Source of the DNA: Gibbula magus
Lineage: Eukaryota > Mollusca > Gastropoda > Trochida > Trochidae
Length of the DNA stretch: 64,000 nt
Direction: 5' to 3'
NCBI GenBank assembly: GCA_936450465.1
Contig: OW388291.1
Location: 35,502,656-35,566,655, forward strand
In this document: piece by piece, positions 60,901 through 64,000 of the stretch
Numbering within the stretch: position 1 is the first letter of the stretch
Layout: every line of letters begins with the position of its first letter
The notes under the pieces: generated by a model
Databases searched by the model: none
Told to the model about the DNA's origin: nothing
What the model saw: only the letters and a program-made list of their open reading frames with translations
Translations under genes and position numbers: made by a program

Positions 60901-63854
60901 TAGTCGCTTATGCATACCAGTATATGGATTTAATCAATTATATTTTGTATTTTCAGAACACACTTCTTAGCTTCTCATTGTCCGGTGTATTCAAGGAATG
61001 TAAGTATAAGAGTCATTTGTCTACTTGTTTAGAGCTGTAACAAGTACTGTATTGGATCTGTGTTCAATCTTTCTGTCCAGTCCATCTATTGTCATGTCAT
61101 GATCATTATAGGCTTAAATAGTCCCTTTTATGTTTTAAGCCTACCTCAATGAATGTGTTGATAAAAAGTGTATATAATGTTCACAAAGTACTGATTCTGT
61201 TTACTTCCAACAGCCGAGAGTAAGGCAGACAAACCGCCAATCCGAGCCTTCAACCGACTTTTCTATACAGTACCAGCTGGAAGTGGGTAAGTGTTTGCAG
61301 GTTTAATGTTCTCAAAACTGTCATGTCAATAACATTTTACCAACCAAATCTTCATGACAAGTTATTTCTTTAAAGAAATGGTTTTATCAATTTTGACCAT
61401 GGGATGAAAAAAGATTTTTTTCTAAAATTTACCGTTCAACAATTTTATGTATTTCATTATGTTTTAAATTATTTCTGTCTTTGTTACAGGATGGTTATCA
61501 CAAATGATATGCTTACAATCAGCAATGCAACAACAGAGCAGATACAAGTAAGTAGCTACAAATGTAGTCAAAACTGTTTCTCAATTTTACAAATTTTTGT
61601 CTATCAGCATTTCTTTACATAAACATCCTCTATTTTCTCTCCGTGTTGCAGGCAGCGTTCAAGAGCTCGGGCCCCACCCCCTCCTCCAGCCCTGTGACAG
61701 GTACCCCGCCCCTGCTGGCCAGTCCCCCTAGCGCCACACTCTCGGGGGTCCCGGACCACCAGGCTCTGGTACAGAAGTTCTCTCTACAGTCCGGCATGAA
61801 CGTAGAGTGGTCCGGCAAGTGAGTGCCTTCACCTTCTGTCTCAAGTATTTCTCCCCCAACTCTTATGTTCAATAATTTCCCTGTTTCCAATTCTCTTTCA
61901 GATTGTTTATTTGCCAAACTAATGTTGTTATTAAGATTTAAAAGAAAAGTATTTTGTTATGCAATAACGTAAGTTACATATATGAGCTTTTTGTACACAA
62001 AAGCCCTTCATTGACTGTCATTTAAATACATTAAACATGCTCTATAAATTGTGGAACCCATTCCTGAGGGTCTGACATTAAACATTCATAAATCATGAAC
62101 ACAGGGAGTAGATCCCTACACAAAGTTTGTCATGTCATTAGCATAGGGTGGCACTGGTAGCAAAAATATAGTCCTTATATGTAATTACCCGATTCAGAAT
62201 TGACTAGACAGTAGTCGATAGAATTTGACAATATCAAATAGCATCAATAACGACAACTATAGAGAATGTGAAAAGACACGAGTCATGAGTTGTTGATCAG
62301 TGATTATAATGATAAACATCATAGCACTGTAAGGGTATTTAAGTGGAGACCACTTATTATCTCTTGTCTGTTCCCATCTCAGCCCTAGTTCATCATGCTA
62401 ACCATCAAATATATGTGATGATAATATTGCTCACATTGTTGTGTTGTAGATGTCTACAGGAGAACAACTGGGACTATGACAAGGCAGCCACAGTTTTCAC
62501 TCAGTTGAATGTGAGTAGTTATAGCTTTTACTTTTCATATCAATTTACATTTCCCCCCGACGGAGGTTATTAAAGTAATTTCTTCCCACATAACCTCCGT
62601 TACATTCTCTCCTCAGAGGTTACTCAACTCATTTCTTCCTGCATAACCTCCGTTACATTCACTCCTCAGAGGTTGCTCAACTCATTTCTTCCCACATAAC
62701 CTCCATTACATTCTCTCCACAGAGGTTACTCAACTCATTTCTTCCCACATAACCTCCGTTACATTCACTCCTCAGAGGTTGCTCAACTCATTTCTTCCAA
62801 CATAACCTCCGTTACATTCACTCCTCAGAGGTTACTCAACTCATTTCTTCCTGCATAACCTCCGTTACATTCACTCCTCAGAGGTTGCTCAACTCATTTC
62901 TTCCCACATAACCTCCATTACATTCTCTCCACAGAGGTTACTCAACTCATTTCTACCTGCATAACCTCCGTTACATTCACTCCTCAGAGGTTGCTCAACT
63001 CATTTCTTCCCATATAACCTCCATTACATTCTCTCCACAGAGGTTACTAAACTCATTTCTTCCTGCATAACCTGTTACATTCTCTCATCTGAGGTTACTC
63101 AACTCATTTCTTCCTGCATAACCTCTGTTACATTCTCTCATCTGAAGTTACTCAACTCATTTCTTCCTGCATAACCTCCGTTACATTCTCTCATCTGAGG
63201 TTACTCAACTCATTTCTTCCTGCATAACCTCTGCTAAAATACACCAGTTTTCTTGCATAAGCGATCAGAGATATTTCAAACTGAGCATTCAGTGTTTTCC
63301 TGTAACTGTTGGAAAAACATTGTTCCTTCATTTGTGTGATGTGCAATTTTTGTGCACATGATAGTATGTCAATGGCAGAAACCAGTCAGGTTGCAGTATA
63401 TGTAAGACAATTTTTAATTGGATAGAAATCAGGACTGAAAACTGTGTTTAGTTTCACCGTTAGATGTTAAACCAAGGATAGCAGAGGTTATGTGGTTATA
63501 CTTAACTTGAGTAACCTCTGTGGGGAGAGAATGATGAAGTTGCAGATTTTGGGTTTCAATTGTTATCAAATGTGTGAAAACGTTTCATTTTCAATGGTGC
63601 ATTAAATGATTTCAAAGATCAGGGGGCACCATATATATGCTTTTGCCCACCAGTTGTTTTTATAGCAGTTTGATTGAACTCAAAGATCATCAATTTGTTG
63701 ATTTTGCCACAAAGAAAATCTACTGATTATCCATCACTGCATATTTACTATTTGAAAGCCTTATTTTGTTCATGTGAATTTGATGTTTATCATTGATTAA
63801 ATGTTTTTGTTGCAGTCTGAAGGAAAGATTCCACCTTTGGCCTTTGTGAAGTGA
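46039..63854 (+). CDS. NXF1: Nuclear RNA export factor 1 (NXF1/TAP), 24 coding exons
   Basis: NXF1 pairs with NXT1/p15 and carries mRNPs through nuclear pores. Exons: 46039-46108, 47422-47493, 48235-48364, 48872-48909, 49246-49313, 49877-49960, 50296-50400, 51141-51212, 51514-51583, 52268-52356, 52776-52883, 55295-55404, 57964-58000, 58405-58473, 59032-59148, 59494-59540, 59791-59852, 60411-60526, 60957-60999, 61214-61286, 61490-61547, 61652-61818, 62450-62510, 63816-63854. They sum to 1,905 bp, or 634 codons plus TGA, with every phase consistent and all introns GT-AG. Human NXF1 has 619 residues. Landmarks are DSKWTKVTIPHGRK, LNLNNNRLLSL, LDGNDLC, LFYTVPAGSG and CLQENNWDYDKA. The start follows an in-frame stop. 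Confidence 0.97.
46862..47016. mobile_element. hAT-like MITE in NXF1 intron 1
   Basis: The ends CAGGGTTTGGGAAAGA and TCTTTCCCAAACCCTG are inverted repeats 155 bp apart end to end. Flanks GATTGATC and GATTGAAC suggest an imperfect 8-bp duplication overlapping the TIR tip. Internal ATGGGCCATTCCCCTTTG and AATGGCCCATGGCCCCT blocks recur in diverged form at about 51,785-51,930. Confidence 0.75.
47633..47694 (+). mobile_element. 5'-truncated SINE with 13-bp target-site duplication, NXF1 intron 1
   Basis: A 62-bp insert contains GAAGCGGCGTTAAACAATAA and ends in (ACTC)n. Identical TACTGTAATAACT copies flank it at 47620-47632 and 47695-47707. The head is a short CGCCGCTAATGGC segment. Related tails lie at about 55,590-55,635, 58,850-58,960 and 60,650-60,760. 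Confidence 0.88.
49246..51212 (+). CDS. NXF1: NXF1 exons 5-8: RRM domain
   Basis: These exons cover residues about 104-213. Exon 5 ends SKWTKVT and exon 6 begins IPHGRKCEKDFILKTI, a typical first RRM strand and helix. Exon 7 supplies TAIFYVKDADVGHAI, and exon 8 supplies ILHISFCGPPVI. In human NXF1 this non-canonical RRM works with the LRR to bind constitutive transport element RNA. Confidence 0.95.
50645..50770. repeat. Short internal repeat in NXF1 intron 7
   Basis: GGGGTCG(C/T)CTTATACA-type motifs occur three times in about 110 bp, ending near TACGGTA. It looks like a small repetitive element with no resolved ends. Confidence 0.5.
51514..58473 (+). CDS. NXF1: NXF1 exons 9-14: leucine-rich repeats
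   Basis: Residues about 214-374 contain RYDPTTRALDLSSM, ALNLNNNRLLSL, TTLDLGKNQLRHVDEL, LERLILDGNDLC and AVRKRFPKVVLLDGHELPP. This is the four-repeat LRR unit of the family. Exon 13 is only 37 bp; its acceptor TTCCAG was chosen because it alone keeps the phase and gives SAVRKRFPK. The introns here are the longest of the gene: 2.4 kb after exon 11 and 2.6 kb after exon 12. Confidence 0.95.
51785..51932. repeat. Diverged relative of the 46.9-kb MITE, NXF1 intron 9
   Basis: It shares ATGGGCCATTCCCCTTTG, then ATGG(T/C)CCATGGCCCCT and a TCCC-AA-CCCTG end with the 46,862-47,016 element. The left terminus is not recognisable. Confidence 0.6.
52920..54260 (+). repeat. Hairpin/(CCGT)n repeat followed by a 547-bp tandem duplication, NXF1 intron 11
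   Basis: It opens with an imperfect hairpin AGCTCATCAGGCC...GGCCCGATGGGCT and a (CCGT)n run near 52,980-53,000, followed by TAAACTTTT. Long, nearly identical segments then repeat with a period of about 547 bp. GGCCATTACCTAAAATCCTG occurs near 53,139, 53,684 and 54,232, and AATCACAATGATTTGAAATA near 53,336 and 53,881. The low divergence implies a recent duplication. I recall the hairpin plus (CCGT)n style from molluscan repeats. Confidence 0.88.
55588..55634 (+). repeat. SINE tail fragment, NXF1 intron 12
   Basis: GGCATAAAACAATAACTCAC with a short (ACTC)n end resembles the 47.6-kb SINE tail. Confidence 0.5.
58850..58960 (+). repeat. SINE-like copy, NXF1 intron 14
   Basis: It reads GCGGGCTTTCTCCCTGCAAT and then AAAGCGGCGTTAAACCCCAA. 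It is the plus-strand relative of the minus-strand fragment at 17,897-18,003. Confidence 0.7.
59032..61547 (+). CDS. NXF1: NXF1 exons 15-21: NTF2-like domain
   Basis: Residues about 375-546 form the NTF2-like fold that dimerises with NXT1/p15 and binds FG nucleoporins. Visible segments are FLREFFSLYDSENRQPLLDA, SLSDYIQDSRNLVKC, FVVDVSHASNTLLSFSLSG, RAFNRLFYTVPAGSG and ITNDMLTISNATTEQIQ. The seven exons of 43-117 bp all keep phase. Confidence 0.96.
60650..60760 (+). repeat. SINE-like copy, diverged, NXF1 intron 18
   Basis: TGTGCAATAATACAAGCAGC followed by GTGTTTAACGCCAAGTCACC aligns in order with the 58.85-kb copy. Confidence 0.6.
61652..63854 (+). CDS. NXF1: NXF1 exons 22-24: linker and TAP-C/UBA-like domain
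   Basis: Exon 22 encodes a Ser/Pro/Thr-rich linker (PTPSSSPVTGTPP) and then LVQKFSLQSGMNVEWSGK, the first helix of the TAP-C domain. Exon 23 adds CLQENNWDYDKAATVFTQLN, and exon 24 ends SEGKIPPLAFVK followed by TGA. In family members this C-terminal UBA-like domain binds FG repeats of nucleoporins. The last intron carries the 53-bp minisatellite. Confidence 0.95.
62561..63240 (+). repeat. 53-bp minisatellite in the last NXF1 intron, about 12.7 units
   Basis: The unit starts GAGGTTACTCAACTCATTTC, continues TTCCTGCATAACCTCCGTTA and ends CATTCACTCCTCA. Variants alternate between CTCCTCA, CTCCACA and CTCATCT ends. At most unit boundaries the pyrimidine-rich end runs into CAG-AGG, giving a string of 3' splice-site look-alikes. 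AACCTCC and GAGGTT within each unit are complementary. Confidence 0.95.
63482..63532 (-). repeat. Inverted single unit of the 53-bp minisatellite
   Basis: The reverse complement reads ATTCTCTCCCCACAGAGGTT and ends CCACATAACCTCTGC, which corresponds to one diverged unit of the 62.6-63.2 kb array in opposite orientation. Confidence 0.75.
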
Positions 63855-64000
63855 AGAGTTGACATGTGGTAGTCGAGATTTTATTGTGGACACTGACAAG
63901 ACGGTGACTTGGTGAACGCCAACTTACACATGTATCAGTTTGTATTGACAAGATACAGACTGTAAATGAAGAGGAACTTGAAAAGTGAAGAGTTGTGCGA
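63855..64000 (+). other. NXF1: NXF1 3' UTR (partial)
   Basis: Sequence after the TGA at 63852-63854. No poly(A) signal is reached before the window ends, so the UTR continues beyond it. Confidence 0.7.

Noticed and set aside
62561..63240. CRISPR-like or coding repeat in NXF1
   Set aside because: There are no unique spacers, the unit of 53 bp is not a multiple of three, and it lies wholly within an intron whose flanking exons join in phase.

Overview
The window is animal nuclear DNA, most likely from a mollusc and probably a gastropod. The evidence is two intron-rich, highly conserved metazoan genes with GT-AG introns, an AT-rich background, and dense small repeats. Several repeats have a form I associate with molluscan genomes: SINE-like tails with a GCGGCGTTAAAC core and (ACTC)n end, and a repeat with a GGCC hairpin followed by (CCGT)n. 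The phylum is inferred from repeat style and was not tested by a search. Layout: (1) 2,040-20,774, minus strand: a complete 16-exon gene for protein phosphatase 4 regulatory subunit 3 (PP4R3/SMEK/Falafel). The 838-codon product was rebuilt exon by exon with consistent phases. Its fourth intron (about 9.2 kb) holds two transposon-like units. (2) 20,775-30,861: intergenic DNA with LINE 3' ends, fold-back palindromes, a TA microsatellite and a 35-bp minisatellite. (3) 30,862-32,379, plus strand: an uninterrupted, relatively GC-rich reading frame of 505 codons for an unrecognised protein with a TIR-like or deoxyribosyltransferase-like stretch. A 298-bp inverted-repeat element starts 78 bp after its stop. 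(4) 32,380-46,038: a transposon graveyard. A plus-strand L2/CR1-like LINE was invaded by a short polyadenylated retrocopy and by a minus-strand LINE, which was itself invaded by a MITE. A second RT remnant carries a MITE with a minisatellite core. Target-site duplications resolve most of these events. (5) 46,039-63,854, plus strand: a complete 24-exon gene for the mRNA export receptor NXF1/TAP (634 codons), with RGG-rich N-terminus, RRM, LRR, NTF2-like and TAP-C/UBA-like parts. Its introns contain a 547-bp tandem duplication and a 53-bp minisatellite whose units each resemble a 3' splice site. The window ends in NXF1 3' flanking DNA. PP4R3 (phosphatase targeting) and NXF1 (bulk mRNA export) are ordinary housekeeping genes with no known joint pathway, and their divergent arrangement here looks incidental. 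I found no operon, CRISPR array, rRNA or complete tRNA gene. The least explained item is the orphan gene at 30.9-32.4 kb. The most informative observations are the nested insertions with exact target-site duplications.
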